The position numbers and the translations under genes were made by a program. The notes under the pieces were generated by a model. It worked only from the letters and a program-made list of their open reading frames with translations. It was not told the DNA's origin and did no database searches. From the NCBI GenBank assembly GCA_008828725.1, contig MEHQ01003486.1, positions 186,001-250,000 on the forward strand: a DNA stretch of 64,000 nt, in the 5' to 3' direction. Source of the stretch: Saccharina japonica. Lineage: Eukaryota; Sar; Phaeophyceae; Laminariales; Laminariaceae. Shown piece by piece: positions 23,817-35,323 of this stretch (the first letter of the stretch is position 1; the number at the start of each line of letters is the position of its first letter).

Positions 23817-23936
23817 GAGGAGGCCACTGTCACTGAGATAAAGCGGAAACGTGGGGAAATCCACGACAAAACGGATGAGGAGGCCACTGCCACTAAGATG
23901 GAATGCCAACGTGGGCGAAATCAGAGAAGACCGCAG
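23817..23936. repeat. 60-bp tandem duplication
   Basis: GAGGAGGCCACTGTCACTGA begins one unit and GAGGAGGCCACTGCCACTAA the next, at a spacing of 60 bp. Both continue into a CGTGGG-AAAT stretch. Confidence 0.7.
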
Positions 23937-24921
23937 CAGCACGTTTGAAACCCTTTGGAGGAGAACAAGCCATCAACAACAGTCAGATCGTCATCAACGG
24001 CAGCCGGAGTGTCCTCGCGAGGGGCAGCAGCGTCATTCGTAGGGGCTTACGAGTAATCACCAGCGAATGGAGCGTCATCCCCAGGGATTGGAGACTCCTC
24101 GTCAGATACCGGAACACCATAATCAGAAGTTACGTTTCCATTTCACCGGGGGTCGAACCTGCTGCTTCGCCCACGGCCGCACCTTCTACGTCGGCTGGGG
24201 CCGTACGGGATACACCGTATGACGAGACCGCTAGCACGAAACCCAATCAAAGCGTCGGGGAGACCTGCAACAGCACGCACGTGAAGGGAGCTGGTGCAGA
24301 ATTTCAGGTAACGCACGTGGATTTCGCCCACACCGATAGAGACCCGTTTAGGGTTTCCGAGTAAGAAAAGACGGGGATCACAAACTCCAGCAAAGCACCA
24401 ATATGCCATCCACTCGCTCGAGCAGCATCATCTGGGATCGACAAAACCTCACCGTCTGGCATCATTGAGGCATATTTATCGGAGGTCATCGCAGCACCAG
24501 CGCCTGAGGTTACTGGATCGTCAGCACACGTTAGAGTACCAGCGCGTGGGATCACGATAACAACAGCATCTGGATCACCGGAGCATCACCTGGACCAACA
24601 GCATAATCTACGATCACGGGATCAACATCGTCTGGCATCACCGAAGCATCAACTGCGTCGTCATCGCTATGAGTTGACGGGCCGACACCGCCTGCTTCGC
24701 CTGGGGCCGCACGAGGTCCTTGTGAGCTGTGCCTGACTCGCGCCTGAATGAGATCCAGACGCTAGTGATCGCGGAAGGAAACCACCGACAGACCGTGCGG
24801 CAGGATATGCAGATTTGACAAAAAAAAACGGGATAGAGTCCCTTGCGACCTGCACGGTCTTTGTGTACCCCCGCATGTCAACATCAGACTTCCTCGTCTT
24901 CTTAAACGGAGGGCCCATCAT
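23860..24921 (-). pseudogene. Decayed Asp/Ala/Pro-rich protein, unknown
   Basis: The minus strand from an ATG at 24921 reads MMGPPFKKTRKSDVDMRGYT and stays open for about 84 codons. One frame over, coding character continues with an acidic segment (SDDDAVDASVMPDDVDPVIV). A third frame gives DDPVTSGAGAAMTSDKY and MPDGEVLSIPDDAARASGW. Further on a stretch reads DEESPIPGDDAPFAGDY then REDTPAAVDDDLTVVDGLF, with a stop between. The repeated acidic style across frames suggests one frameshifted gene. No domain was recognised. Confidence 0.4.
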
Positions 24922-25044
24922 CTTGCGGGCTTACACGCAGACACTGGCAGCATATTAACTAAACGCAAACATTGACTGCACGATCAACAGTGAAGGCGGA
25001 AATTGTGCTCTTCAGCTACGGGATGAAGAAAGCCATCGGCTGTC

Positions 25045-25827
25045 TACGAGCTGGGCTAGGCCAAGAATAGCTTTTTAGTTGGTCAGCCACTTTCTTAGTT
25101 GGTTTGTTCGAGTTTTCAACTGAAAACTCGACACGTCAAAATTAAGGGCAAATAGAACGGATGGCCAACTGCAACAATTTGATTTAGAGTGTTGTTCGTG
25201 AACTAGGCACATTTTAGAAAAAATAGAAAATTGGTTTTGGCTTCAACTGATGGAAAAAAGGAAAACCAAACTGGCGCAGCTGGTAATCCCTTCGGTTTTC
25301 CTTTAAGTATGATGTGTCAAGTGTTCAGCTCACAGTTCGGAAAACCCAACTGAGAATCACATTTTTCCGATTACCATCGAAACTAGGGCAAAGCTGCGAG
25401 GGTTGACAGTAAGCTTGTACTTTTCCCAGACGCACGTTCTGGGTAGCAGCTGACGTCGGATGTCTTCTGCCATCGACTGCTCACGTCCGTGATCGTAAGC
25501 GAGCCGGACGCCATGTTGTTCGCACTCGTGTGGGTGCTGGAGTGTCCTCAGATGAGGTCCAATCTGGGATGCATTGCTGGCAATTTTTATTCCGCTGCAT
25601 AAAAAAATGATTTCAAATTCGTAATCGTTTTCTGCTGAAAAAGCTCAATAAAATACAAAATAAATCAACTAATTGCGCCAACGTGCCTAATCAGCAAACA
25701 ACACAGACGGGCATGACCGCTTTGATTGGCAGATCAACGGGATATGCTCAGCTCCGACTAGTTTGTCGTAGTTCATTTGATATGGACTGACGAACTAAAA
25801 AGCTGTTCTTGGCCAGCCCAGCTCGTA
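25045..25827. mobile_element. Non-autonomous TIR element, 783 bp
   Basis: The left end (TACGAGCTGGGCT at 25045, continuing through GGCCAAGAATAGCTTTTTAG) is an inverted repeat of the right end up to 25827. About 40 of 45 positions match, with one single-base indel. Inside the left arm is a perfect 10-bp hairpin (CGAGTTTTCA/TGAAAACTCG, about 25110-25131). The interior is AT-rich with no coding frame. Target-site duplications were not evident. Confidence 0.8.
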
Positions 25828-25959
25828 CCCTTCGTAGCAACACCTTGGGAGATCTGGGCTTAGAATATTCCAAGACGATCTCGGTTGACTGATGCAACGT
25901 AGGATCGATGTCAGCTATCGCCAACCAGTCTTACAGCTCGCGAGCGGGTCCAGAATAGC

Positions 25960-26553
25960 ATGACCACCACTTGCCATGTGTTGACCAGCGTCATGCTCGC
26001 AGACGTTGAAATTACGCACGTGTTGAATAACGCTCGCCTCCACCATGCAGCATATCTATTACTTCGTCTCCCTTCGATGACAATGATAACGGAGTTTGCA
26101 TATTGCCAGTTGGGGTTATTACGTGGGCATGTGTGTCGTAGAGGCAGCGCACGAACTTCTCGGAAACCTCAGCAGCGACCAGCCACGACGACATGTCGGA
26201 CTGAAATTCCAGGAGAACCCTCTACGATGTTCCTTGGCACCACTCTATTTGGAGGTTCTGCTCGATATCGAGGCATCTACTTTCCTGATCATGCCGTGGG
26301 GGCCACACGACATAAGGAGGAGCTACAGCAAGACGATGGGCAACCGCTTCAACAACACGATGACGGAGCAGCACCACCAGTTTCAGAATACTTAAGCGCA
26401 AGAAGCCGGAGCAGCAGCACCACCGTCAAATACCGTGAACGAGCGGAGCAAGGATCGACAATAAGAAAATACATACCGAACCCGACGCGTCGATTATTCC
26501 TAAAGCAGTACAGCAGTAGGATATTATTCTCCCTCTTTCGCGAAATTATTTAA
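25960..26553 (+). CDS. Hypothetical reading frame
   Basis: This frame of 197 codons starts at an ATG and has no recognisable domain. The C-terminal half is rich in Gln, Arg and Ser. It ends about 90 bp before the candidate LTR-like repeat at 26641. It may be a chance frame. Confidence 0.2.
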   Translation: MTTTCHVLTSVMLADVEITHVLNNARLHHAAYLLLRLPSMTMITEFAYCQLGLLRGHVCRRGSARTSRKPQQRPATTTCRTEIPGEPSTMFLGTTLFGGSARYRGIYFPDHAVGATRHKEELQQDDGQPLQQHDDGAAPPVSEYLSARSRSSSTTVKYRERAEQGSTIRKYIPNPTRRLFLKQYSSRILFSLFREII

Positions 26554-26640
26554 TTATTATTACACACACCCTCTATAGTATATCCGCGACTCACGCTTTC
26601 TATCTGGCATCATACGCCAGAGGCAAGCTGTTGAATGATA

Positions 26641-26904
26641 AAGGTGTACACGCATTTGGCACAGGCAGGCGTCGTGGTGGCTCAAGACAGCAGTAACACA
26701 GAAGCTCTCTTATGCATTATTCCCATTGCTGCCGAGCGGACTCGGCGCAAACCTCGAGCCGACTCGTCCCACGCATCGAATGACATCAAGCGGCTCATAA
26801 AACATCCCGATGTCCCATATCCCACTAGAATAATTCCTATCAATCATGTGCAACTCCTACCATACGATGGATCTTATGTGTTGTGCTACTGGGTACAATC
26901 AACA
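26641..26904 (-). repeat. Left direct repeat (LTR candidate)
   Basis: Starts AAGGTGTACACG and ends GGTACAATCAACA. It differs from 29798-30061 at about 18 positions with no length change. The + strand frame is open in both copies, but most substitutions change the residue, so it is probably not a selected protein. Confidence 0.8.
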
Positions 26905-28856
26905 TCCCCCCTGCTCATTATGCACAAACATAATAATGCCCCCCCTGCTCGGTGCATGACAAGGCACGACATATCAGGGTCGATACATTGCAAAATCATA
27001 ACGAACTCATGCCAAACTCGGAAACTCAAACTCAAATCTGCAACTCCAAAAACATATCCTCAAATCAAGCCTCATGCAATCTCGAGTCCAAAACACATCA
27101 AATCAACAGGAAACTCATCCCGACGACAAATGAAAACCTCTCCCTCAACCCCAGACAAAAACAATGCAACTGTGGAAAATGTCACGGTACTTTGTGACAG
27201 CAAACACATAAAAACTAAGAAAAAGGTATAATGCCAGAGATCGCGAGGGACCCCGTCCCTCCGGATAAAAGTCTCCTTTCACCCCCTGCTCCCGCCATAG
27301 ATTCACAGATCGTGACGGTAATGCGAGATAACATACATACTTTTTTTAAATAATTGATTTGGCGCCCAAACTACAGTACCCGAAATCATAGTTGCTCGTG
27401 CTGGAAACATCGAACACTCTCGAAATTCATTGCCAGGAAAAACGGCGATATCCTCAGAATTTACCAAGGATAAACGGTATTAATCTTAGGATTCATAACT
27501 CACATACCCATACGTTGCTGTACGCTTACGCAACGACCGGCAGAAATACTCCATTCATAGACCAACATAAAACACCGCGAGTATTCCCGATTGCCTCGAT
27601 ATACTAGTACCCAGTATGGGGCCTAGCTGAACCAGGAAACATGAAATTCCATTCGTACTATACGAACGTAACCGCAGAAATTCTATCCACGTGTATTCTA
27701 CATTCATTTAAGTATGCAGACTTAATATTGCTCGATGCAACGGGTAACAAACGAGAAAGAAAGGCGGAATACGACTTTAAAGCTCAAAACCAAGAACATT
27801 TAATCTAGACCGAACGCGCCCTCTGGTGCAGTTCAAAGTCACTTCAGTCGTGTTCATTTTGCCGTAGACTGAGATTATGTTGCATCTTAATAGCCACACT
27901 CTCAACGCAATATACATCAAGCAAATCGGCCAGCAAAAACTCAAACAATGAAATCGTTCGTAAGAATAAGGCAATTACATTTCATTCAAAAACCTTAAAG
28001 CTACCCACAGTCCCAATAATGCCCCAAACATCCCTACTGCTGCTGTTGCTTCCGCTGCGGCTGCCTCGCTTTCCGGCCTCATAGCGTCGCCGCAGCTCGG
28101 GTCACCCAGCTCATCCCCCTCGATAAATTCAGCAGTCACCTCGACAGCATAGACTCGAAACAAACAGCAGGGGACAAATCGTGCATACCAGGAATCAGGG
28201 TGGTCACGGGTATTTTGCTCTTTTCATGCATTTATACATACGTATCAGCTTGCAACTCTCTTTTTACCGCAATTTAATGATCTCAAATGCCACTCACAAT
28301 GGCTACTTTAAAACAACAACATATCTATGATACCACATGATATCCCATACCATGTTGCATCCATGAACTACCATCAACAGCAGTACATACCAGGCTCATA
28401 CTCATAACTTTACCATCAACACCAGTACTTACCAGGGTAACGGCAATATACCCGCTGATTCCACGTAGATGTTCCCCTCACATATAATGCCTCATCAATA
28501 CATGGAACTCCTTACTACGAAATTGATAATCTGCATCGTATCTTTTAGCACGGTCAACATTCCCTCTGCTCAATACATACGACCATACAGATTCCCTCCC
28601 CTCTGCTCTGTGCATGACAAGGCACGACAACGCAGGGTGGACATATCGCGTTTTTGTACAAACCGCGCATCTCTGATCTCTTGTGGTGTGTGCTTCTGCT
28701 CCAATTCCTCCTGAGACACATGCAGTCTCCTACCATCCCTGGGTTGTCTGTCAACTTGAGTACGTGCAGGCAACCAAGCCATGACATGTAAGCCTGAAAC
28801 TTACTGCGCCACATAGCCGGTGATCTTCTACTGGTACGAACGTAGCCCAGGCCAGC

Positions 28857-29759
28857 CTAGAGAGGCGGAAACCTGCTCCCAGCGATGTCCGATTCTCGTG
28901 CGAGCGAAAGGCCTTGCTGACGGCGTGGTGATCGTTTCTGCTTTACTCTCTCTCGCTTCGGGCAGCGCCTCCTCTTGCGCCCGTGCTCTGCCTCCCAACC
29001 GACGATGCACACTTTTCCACCAGCCCCCACCTTCGCTCTCTCTTTGTCCTCCTTCCTCAGGGTCAGTGTTACTCTCGTCTTCCAATTATCCCTTCCGGCT
29101 CCTCGCGCCGGCCAACTAACTCCCTCTTCTCGTGTAAAAACCAGACCCACAGATTCATGCATAGGCCTGGCGGTTCTGGGGCTTTGCGACGGCGGCGGCG
29201 GCGATAGTTGTGCTCTTATGTCCCGGCAAGCGCAGCAATTCTCTGACAGCTCCTCTTGCGGACGTTGCGACTGGAGTAGTAGCTGCTGCCTCTGCAACTG
29301 CTGCACTCCAGTACCTTCGCCTCCAGATCCGCGCGGGTCTACCAGCTGTGGCTCATACATGGCGTTGCTGGGATCGCGCTGCTGCTGCTGGGGCGGCATC
29401 TCCTCTCTCTTCTCTCCTCTCTCCTCGTTCTTCTTCTTCTCGTATCTAACTAAATCTACAGCAACTTTCATCACGATCTCCGCTTGAAGCTCATGCGCCT
29501 TACGGAGAACCTGAAGTCCATCCGTCATCGTCGTCACTCACCATTACCAAAATCTTGTCAAAGCGGGATCCTCTGCATACGACGGTTGCAGAGCTGCCTC
29601 TGCTAGTCTGATCTCCTTCTCGAGCTCTAATGCCGAGATATCTATCTTCAGCAGCTGTATCCTCGCCATACCAGCGTCCTCGTGAGCTGGCATGGGCTTG
29701 CGCAACCTGTTCCCCTCTGGGATTCCCCTCTGCGATGCAGCGCTCTCCGATAGGATCAC
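28857..29759 (-). pseudogene. Gag-like Gln-rich protein, broken by in-frame stops
   Basis: The minus-strand frame starts at an ATG at 29759 and reads through ISALELEKEIRLAEAAL, a helical charged segment. Two stop codons follow close together near 29540. It then continues to 28857 in the same style: an EKKKNEERGEKREE segment, polyglutamine (QQQQ, QQLQRQQLLLQSQ), a Pro/Ser part and a basic C-terminus. The position just inside the candidate 5' LTR suggests a gag-type structural protein, but no zinc knuckle or capsid motif is visible. Plus-strand Ser/Cys-rich frames here are shadows. Confidence 0.4.
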
Positions 29760-29797
29760 CGGTTGTCCGGACGCGCTAGTGTGTTGATTGGTCTCTC

Positions 29798-30061
29798 AAG
29801 GTGTACACGCGTTTGGCACAGGCAGGTGTCGTGGTGGCTCAAGACAGCAGTAACACAGAAGCTCTCTTATGTACTATTCCCATTGCTGCCGAGCTGACTC
29901 GGCCCAAACCACGATCTGACTCGGCCCACGCATCGAGTGAGATCAAGCGTCTCATAAAACATCCCGATGTCCCATATCCCACTACAATAATTCCTATCAA
30001 TCATGTGGAACTTCTACCATACGATGGATCTTATGCGTTGTGTTACTGGGTACAATCAACA
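29798..30061 (-). repeat. Right direct repeat (LTR candidate)
   Basis: This is the partner of 26641-26904, with the same length and ends. The next few bases on each side differ from the left copy. Confidence 0.8.
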
Positions 30062-30133
30062 CAAGCCAATCAACATCATCCTTCTATTCTGAATGAACAA
30101 TGCCCTGCACATTGTCGGAAGGAAAAGTATGTG

Positions 30134-30790
30134 CATTCATGAGAGTACGGGCACCACAGGCTCCGCTAGGACGTGCGGTGGTTCACCAGGCTTCCTTTGT
30201 TCGCCACTCGCTGTTGAGTTTATATTCTAGGGCCACTCCCCCGTCGCCAGATTGGAAGCCTTTCGACTGTCCTTGCCGACCCACTTGCTTGGCACGAAGT
30301 GTTTCTGCCGTATCAAAACCGAATCCACCTCGACTGGTGGTACGTTTTTAATACTGAAAAACCGACGAGGTTGCGAAATGAGCACCAACACTCTTCATAA
30401 TTTCCTCCTTCCTGCAACACTTGGCATCGTCTCGATTTTGTACGTATGTGTCAGGCATCGAAACACGAGCGAGCGCCGTGACATTGTTGTAATTTTTGCA
30501 CCTTTGTATCCGGAGAACTGAGACTATTCAGAGAAAAAAACAAAAACATAACTTACTTCTGAAGACTGAGACCGAGAAAAGAGAATGTGAACTGAACTTC
30601 AAGCATTGTTGCCTTCTACCGGCAGCACTTGGCCTTGCCGTGATTTTTTACGTATGTGTTAGATATCGAAACACGAGCGGGCGCCAACACATTGTCGTAA
30701 GGATGGTACCAAATACATGGATATTTTACTATCCGACGCATGGGTGCCGCCACCGATGCGGAGTCCTTAAATGATGTAATGTACGTCCTA
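30134..30790. repeat. Dispersed repeat D, copy 1
   Basis: This aligns in blocks with 33601-33680 (CACCAGGCTTC block) and 34430-34990 (TTTCGACT-TACTTGC, GCTTGGCACGAAGTG, ATCGAAACACGAGCG, AAGGATGGTACCAAA and CATGGGTGCCG blocks). The second copy is split by about 700 bp containing short dispersed repeat B. Confidence 0.65.
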
Positions 30791-31307
30791 CGCCCTCCCT
30801 CGTGAAAGTGGAAATATGCAAATCGTTTTCGCTTAAGACAGAATCCCTCTCGGAATCCGTTAGGCGTCCTCGCAATCGGTTGCCGGCCCGCTCTTCTGGA
30901 CAGTAGCGGTTTTTAGCATCGGTCTCGCCTTTTCTCCACGCGGGCACTCTCCAGGCTCGCGCCGTCGCCGAGCGGGTCGACCCCGAACTGGGCGGATCTT
31001 GCGGAGATGGAGGAACACTGAGGTTATTTTTAGAAACAGCAAGGTTCCACTTTTCGCTGCAGAAGATACTCGTTGCGTGCTGCTGCTGCTGCTGTTTCTG
31101 CTCCTGGGTATCTACGGTCCTTACCTTGTGTTCGGCAATCGTTTGGAAACAAAAACATAATATCAAAATCTCAAAAACCAAAGCCGATCTCTGTATTCTA
31201 TGGCTACGCGCAATTTCTTGGTCTCGGGGCCGTCTACGCGCACCCCCTCGAGAAAACGGGCGAAGTATAGGTTCGTGAACGTACCCACCCGTATCCGTAC
31301 ATGTCAT
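30729..31307 (-). CDS. Hypothetical reading frame with a short polyglutamine tract
   Basis: This frame of 192 codons on the minus strand starts at an ATG at 31307. It contains QEQKQQQQQH, a PPSPQDPPSSGSTR segment and basic stretches. Its C-terminal part runs into the end of dispersed repeat D. No domain was recognised. Confidence 0.25.
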   Translation of the reverse strand: MTCTDTGGYVHEPILRPFSRGGARRRPRDQEIARSHRIQRSALVFEILILCFCFQTIAEHKVRTVDTQEQKQQQQQHATSIFCSEKWNLAVSKNNLSVPPSPQDPPSSGSTRSATARAWRVPAWRKGETDAKNRYCPEERAGNRLRGRLTDSERDSVLSENDLHISTFTREGVGRTLHHLRTPHRWRHPCVG

Positions 31308-31974
31308 AGTGGTACTTCGATCTTATCTATATTGGGCCTGTGTTCCACCCATACAAGTGGGAGTACAAAAAACAGAACATCGAAGTATGAGATTCTCGGG
31401 GCGATTTCAATCGATCTGGTACCAGGGACCACTTGTACGGCTTGTTTCACTTCTCCTGTTCATTGTCTCGTTCTTGCAAATTAATTCGACTTGACTCCCG
31501 ACTCTCTTCCTGGGCGAGTCCTCTTTAGCCTCTTCCACCCCTCCTCCGCCTTGCTTCGTAGGGTTAAGAGTAAAGCACGTTCACAGCAGGAAGCACAGCG
31601 GTCTCGGTGCAACATAATGAAACAACGATAAACTCGCCTCAATACCACGTACCAGGTACGTCGTTTTTTTGCGGTCTACTAGAGGGTTTCCCCTCTCCAA
31701 ACCAAAACAAGAAGTTGTCCATTAGCTTCGATTGCTTTACCCAAATGCGATATCGCCGCGTTTGTTTCGCGCATATTTTCTGTAAAACCTGTTTGTTGTA
31801 ATTCTCAAAAATACGAATTATTTCAAAGAGCTTGGAGTTTTATTTTTTGTCAATTTGAAACAACGGCAGTTGAGTGCACAGCGTCGAGGAGCCCGATCGG
31901 CACTCCTCTTCAGATGTGTGTTTGCCTTTTTAAACACTGCGACACCAACAGCAGCAGCAGATAACGCAAGCTAA

Positions 31975-32416
31975 TATGGCAGAAACCACGCCCCCAACCG
32001 CTGAAAACCAGGAGCACCTTGCTCCTATTACTCACGCAGTCGCCGCCGCACGCGGGTAGGGCTGGTCGTGTCTCGTGTAGGTTGTTCTAGCGAGCTCTTT
32101 GGTTATGGGAATGCTGGCTTTGAGCCCCACGAATTTGCTGTGCGTGGGGCACAAAATATATCAACTTTTGAAAGGTCGCCGCACACCACGGACGATTACA
32201 GACGCTACCGGGCTCGCCACTGCCCATCCACAGCAGCGTCGTGTTTTTACTACTTATGTCGCAGTTGCACCAGGTCCGCCGGGTTTTTCTTGTGTTGTAT
32301 CTTCTGTCCTAGCCAGAAGCACAGCACTGGCGATTAAACAAGCTAACGGGCTCGCCACCGACCAGGAACAGCAGGCTCGTGTTTCTGCTACACTTTTCGC
32401 CGCTGCACCAAACTGA
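31975..32416 (+). CDS. Candidate two-exon gene of unknown function
   Basis: An ATG at 31975 opens MAETTPPTAENQEHLAP and stays open to a TAG at about 32056, next to a GGGTAGGG that could be a 5' splice site. A downstream frame (to 32416) contains two related segments: TGLATAHPQQRRVFTTYVAV then APG, and NGLATDQEQQARVSATLFAA then AP. This internal protein-level duplication in one frame suggests real coding sequence. The splice acceptor is not determined. No known domain. Confidence 0.35.
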
Positions 32417-33718
32417 TGGGGTTGTGTCGTCTCGGGTGCCGTGCTCAAAGCAGTTTGATGTTTTCAAAACCAGTTCGGTATGTACGGTTCGGCCCTGGCA
32501 TTTCTCTCCCGCTGCTTGTTTTTGTTTTGGCGGCTTACGAACAGACCACAGCGGCGGGGCGTTTAATTTCGAGGAAGACAACACAATTTGTTTTTGTTTC
32601 AGTTTTCGGTAAACATTGGGGGGAAACTAGGGGTGCCCCTAGAAGTACGGTACTGGGTCACTGGGTCCCTTTTCGCGGGGTTGTTTTCCTGTTTTGTTAC
32701 AGCACGGTCGTACTACTGTTGTGGTACTGCTGTACACCACAGTACACCTGCTGTCGTAAGTCATATCAGGTGCATACTGCTACTGCTGTGGAATCCAATA
32801 ACTGAGCCTTTCTATGGTCTGTCACCACGGCCCCGGCCGCCCCACGCGTCGGCCCTCGGCGACCCCGGCGAGAGAACGGGCCCCATCGCCAAACTCGGCC
32901 AGAGGGGGTTGGGGGAAGGCGGCCTCCCGGGGACGGCTCTCTCCGTCCCCTGGAACGGGGTGGATCCGCGGGAGGGGAGGGGTTCCCAGCGCATTCGGAG
33001 GGCTTTGCGGCCAGGGCTCACATTAGACCGTTTTTCCTCCCCAACTACATCAGTACACCCAGTGTCTGTCCTGATTCCTAATCCTACAGAGATACAATTA
33101 TGTGGTGACAGATTGTGAGGCGGAGGCGAAAACCTAAATACACGCAAATTAATGGGTAAAGCGAGAGAAATGCTAACGTACCGGGTACGAGAACACAACA
33201 TACAAAGCAAACAAATCTATAAAACAGAATATAAATGACGCGAGGACACCAGAATCGCTGCTTGAAGGAAAGCACGCGCGCCCAAGAGGAACACATAACT
33301 GCTGCACGAGGGAAGCAACACATAGAACATAACGAAAATACCGGCATTGGACGGCGGGGGCAAAATGAAATGAAGGGAGAAACAAGGCAAAAAGAAAGAA
33401 AGAAGACACGAAAGAGAATGAGGGGAGAAAAAGTCGTTTAAAAAACGAAAAAAAGCAAACTTATGGTACATCTGTTCCATTTGAGCCCAAAACAGGTTCG
33501 TACTGAAACCACAAGTGGAAATCACACACACCGAGCGGTAGTATTGACCAGGAGATATCAAACATATCGAGCGTGAGGCCCCAAAAATCTGAATTGTTGC
33601 GTTTTCATGAGGGTCGAGGACACCACGGGTTCCACGCGGACCTGCGGAGGATCACCAGGCTTCGTATTTTCTGACATGTGCCAAGAAAAGTATTATATTA
33701 TTTTAGCCCCCCCCTCTT

Positions 33719-33870
33719 TTGCTTTGCCACTCGCCCAATATCTCACGGTGCTTCGCGCTTGGTGCAAGTAATGTCTGCGTGGTTGGTGAAAACCCTACGT
33801 GCTCCGTCCCGGCATTGAAGGGATGCGAGGGTCTATGGTCGTTCGACTACGGCTTTGCACGACATGGGTA
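33719..33870. repeat. Short dispersed repeat B, 3' fragment
   Basis: GCCACTCGCCCAATATCTCA begins a 150-bp block that matches 34228-34380 and 47752-47900. Shared features are GTGCTCCGTCCCGGCATTG, a GATGCGAGGGTCTATGGTC run and a terminal GGGTACCCCTCC. Confidence 0.75.
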
Positions 33871-33894
33871 CCCCTCCAACCTAGATATAATATA

Positions 33895-34405
33895 TTTAGT
33901 AGGTTGGGCTGGCGTCGGTTGGCGACGACGCTGAAAAACACACCTCTCAATGCGTGAGCTAGACGACCAGGGTGCCGTTGGTGGTTTTCAACGATCACCA
34001 AAGCTGACGGTCGAGTTAGGTCATTTGTGCGCGGTGGGGACCTTTGCTCCGCGCAAGGTGAGTTATCCTTTCATGTATTGTGTATATGAAAAGGCACCCG
34101 CAAGACAGTTACATAGTGCTCCCATTGATGTCTCAGGAAGTGGCCACACCAGAAATTAAATTAAACCATTGAAGCTGTCACCCATATGCAAGTCCGCCTC
34201 ACAAGCGGTTCTCAGTAGGATAAAGCTCACCCTTCATGCGACTCGCCCAACACCTCACGGCGCCTCGCGATTGGTGCTAGCAATATTTGCCTGGTCGGTG
34301 AAAACTCGACATGCTCCGTCCCGGCATTGTAGCGATGCGAGGGTCTATGGTCACACGACTTCGGCCGTGCATGAAAATGAAGTACACCCCCTCCATCCTG
34401 TTTGG
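33895..34405. repeat. Short dispersed repeat B, long copy 1
   Basis: Begins TAGGTTGGGCTGG and contains a GACGACGCTG block and GAGCTAGACGACCA. It continues through an AAGGCACCC stretch and an AAGTCCGCCTC block into the GTGCTCCGTC...GGTCTATGGTC 3' part, ending AGTACACCCCCTCC. The same order is found at 47445-47905, so a unit of about 450-510 bp is defined. Confidence 0.75.
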
Positions 34406-35323
34406 CCAGCTTTGCGGTCTTTCGACTATACTTGCAGAACCGCTTGCTTAGCACGAAGTGCTTTTTTCGCCGTACCTAAACTGTTGTCACCTCGGCCGGG
34501 GCTTTTCTGAGACTGAGAATGAGAAATATGGTTGCGAATTATTCGGGCATCAACACTAACTATTTAGCATTTCTTCCTGCAACAAGTTGGCATTTGCCTT
34601 GGTTCTGTACTTACTAGATGACGAACCACGAGCGAGCGCTATCACATTATTCGTCTTTGTCGTAAATATCACAATTTGTCCTGAGAACTGAGGCTCTTCA
34701 ATGAACACCAACATCGAGAGCACGAGCGGAAGGTGGCTGATGAATATTTTTTTGAGACTGAGAAAGAAGGTTGCGAACAGAATGCACTTACCATTTCATT
34801 CTTCCAGTAACCCTTGGCGTTGCCTTCATTCTGCGTCAGAAATCGAAACACGAGCGAGCGCCATGACATTGTCGTACAATACGCATTATAAGGATGGTAC
34901 CAAACAAATGATATATCATGTACTGGTATGCTTTCCTATCCGGAGCATGGGTGCCGGCGAATGCCGGCATCCATGCGGTGCTCTTGTATACATTTGTTAA
35001 ACGTTTGCATGTGTTTTGCTGTTGTGGCAAGTAGAAGTTGGCAAAAATGAAAAATTTTCGTGTTTTTAACCAAATGGGCATCGTTAAAAATGAACTTAAG
35101 AGCATACAATTTTACCACGCGAGAGCGGAAAGGGCGAAAAGGGGGCCGCGACGAAAAGGCTACACAAGGGAGTTGGTCAAGATATGTCCTCAAGAAAAAA
35201 ACAAAAAAAAGCGTATGACGTAAGCTCGTGAGCGGGAATATGAGCGCCGCAATTGCAGACCGCTAACTTAAGGAAATAGGTCATATAATCAATTCCTCCG
35301 CGTTAAAGCACATCTGCAACCAC

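Larger units (their letters stand above)
26641..30061 (-). mobile_element. Candidate non-autonomous LTR retrotransposon, minus strand
   Basis: Direct repeats of about 264 bp at 26641-26904 and 29798-30061 are about 93% identical. Read on the minus strand the repeat begins TGTTGATTG and ends TGTACA. A purine-rich GAGCAGGGGGGA abuts the left copy on its right side, where a minus-strand element would have its polypurine tract. A gag-like frame begins about 40 bp inside the right copy. No pol domains were recognised in the 1.9 kb between 26905 and 28857. No target-site duplication or primer-binding site was found, so an ordinary direct duplication remains possible. Confidence 0.5.
33601..34990. 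repeat. Dispersed repeat D, copy 2, interrupted by repeat B copies
   Basis: The left block (33601-33680) and right block (34430-34990) match 30134-30790. Between them lie a partial repeat B copy (33719-33870) and a longer one (33895-34405). Confidence 0.6.

Noticed and set aside
26645-26904. Conserved protein encoded in both direct repeats (HLAQAGVVVAQDSSNTEALL type)
   Set aside because: About two thirds of the substitutions between the copies change the residue, so selection on this frame is not evident. The LTR-like reading explains the repeats better.
28975-29487. Plus-strand Ser/Cys-rich frame
   Set aside because: It is antisense to the Gln-rich gag-like frame. CTG/TGC runs generate Cys and Ser codons.
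32820-33010. rRNA or structured RNA in a GC-rich stretch similar to 36575-36700
   Set aside because: The two stretches align in part (CCCTCGG-GACC, ACTCGGC, CTCCCGGGGACG), so they are a small dispersed repeat, but no rRNA landmark was recognised.
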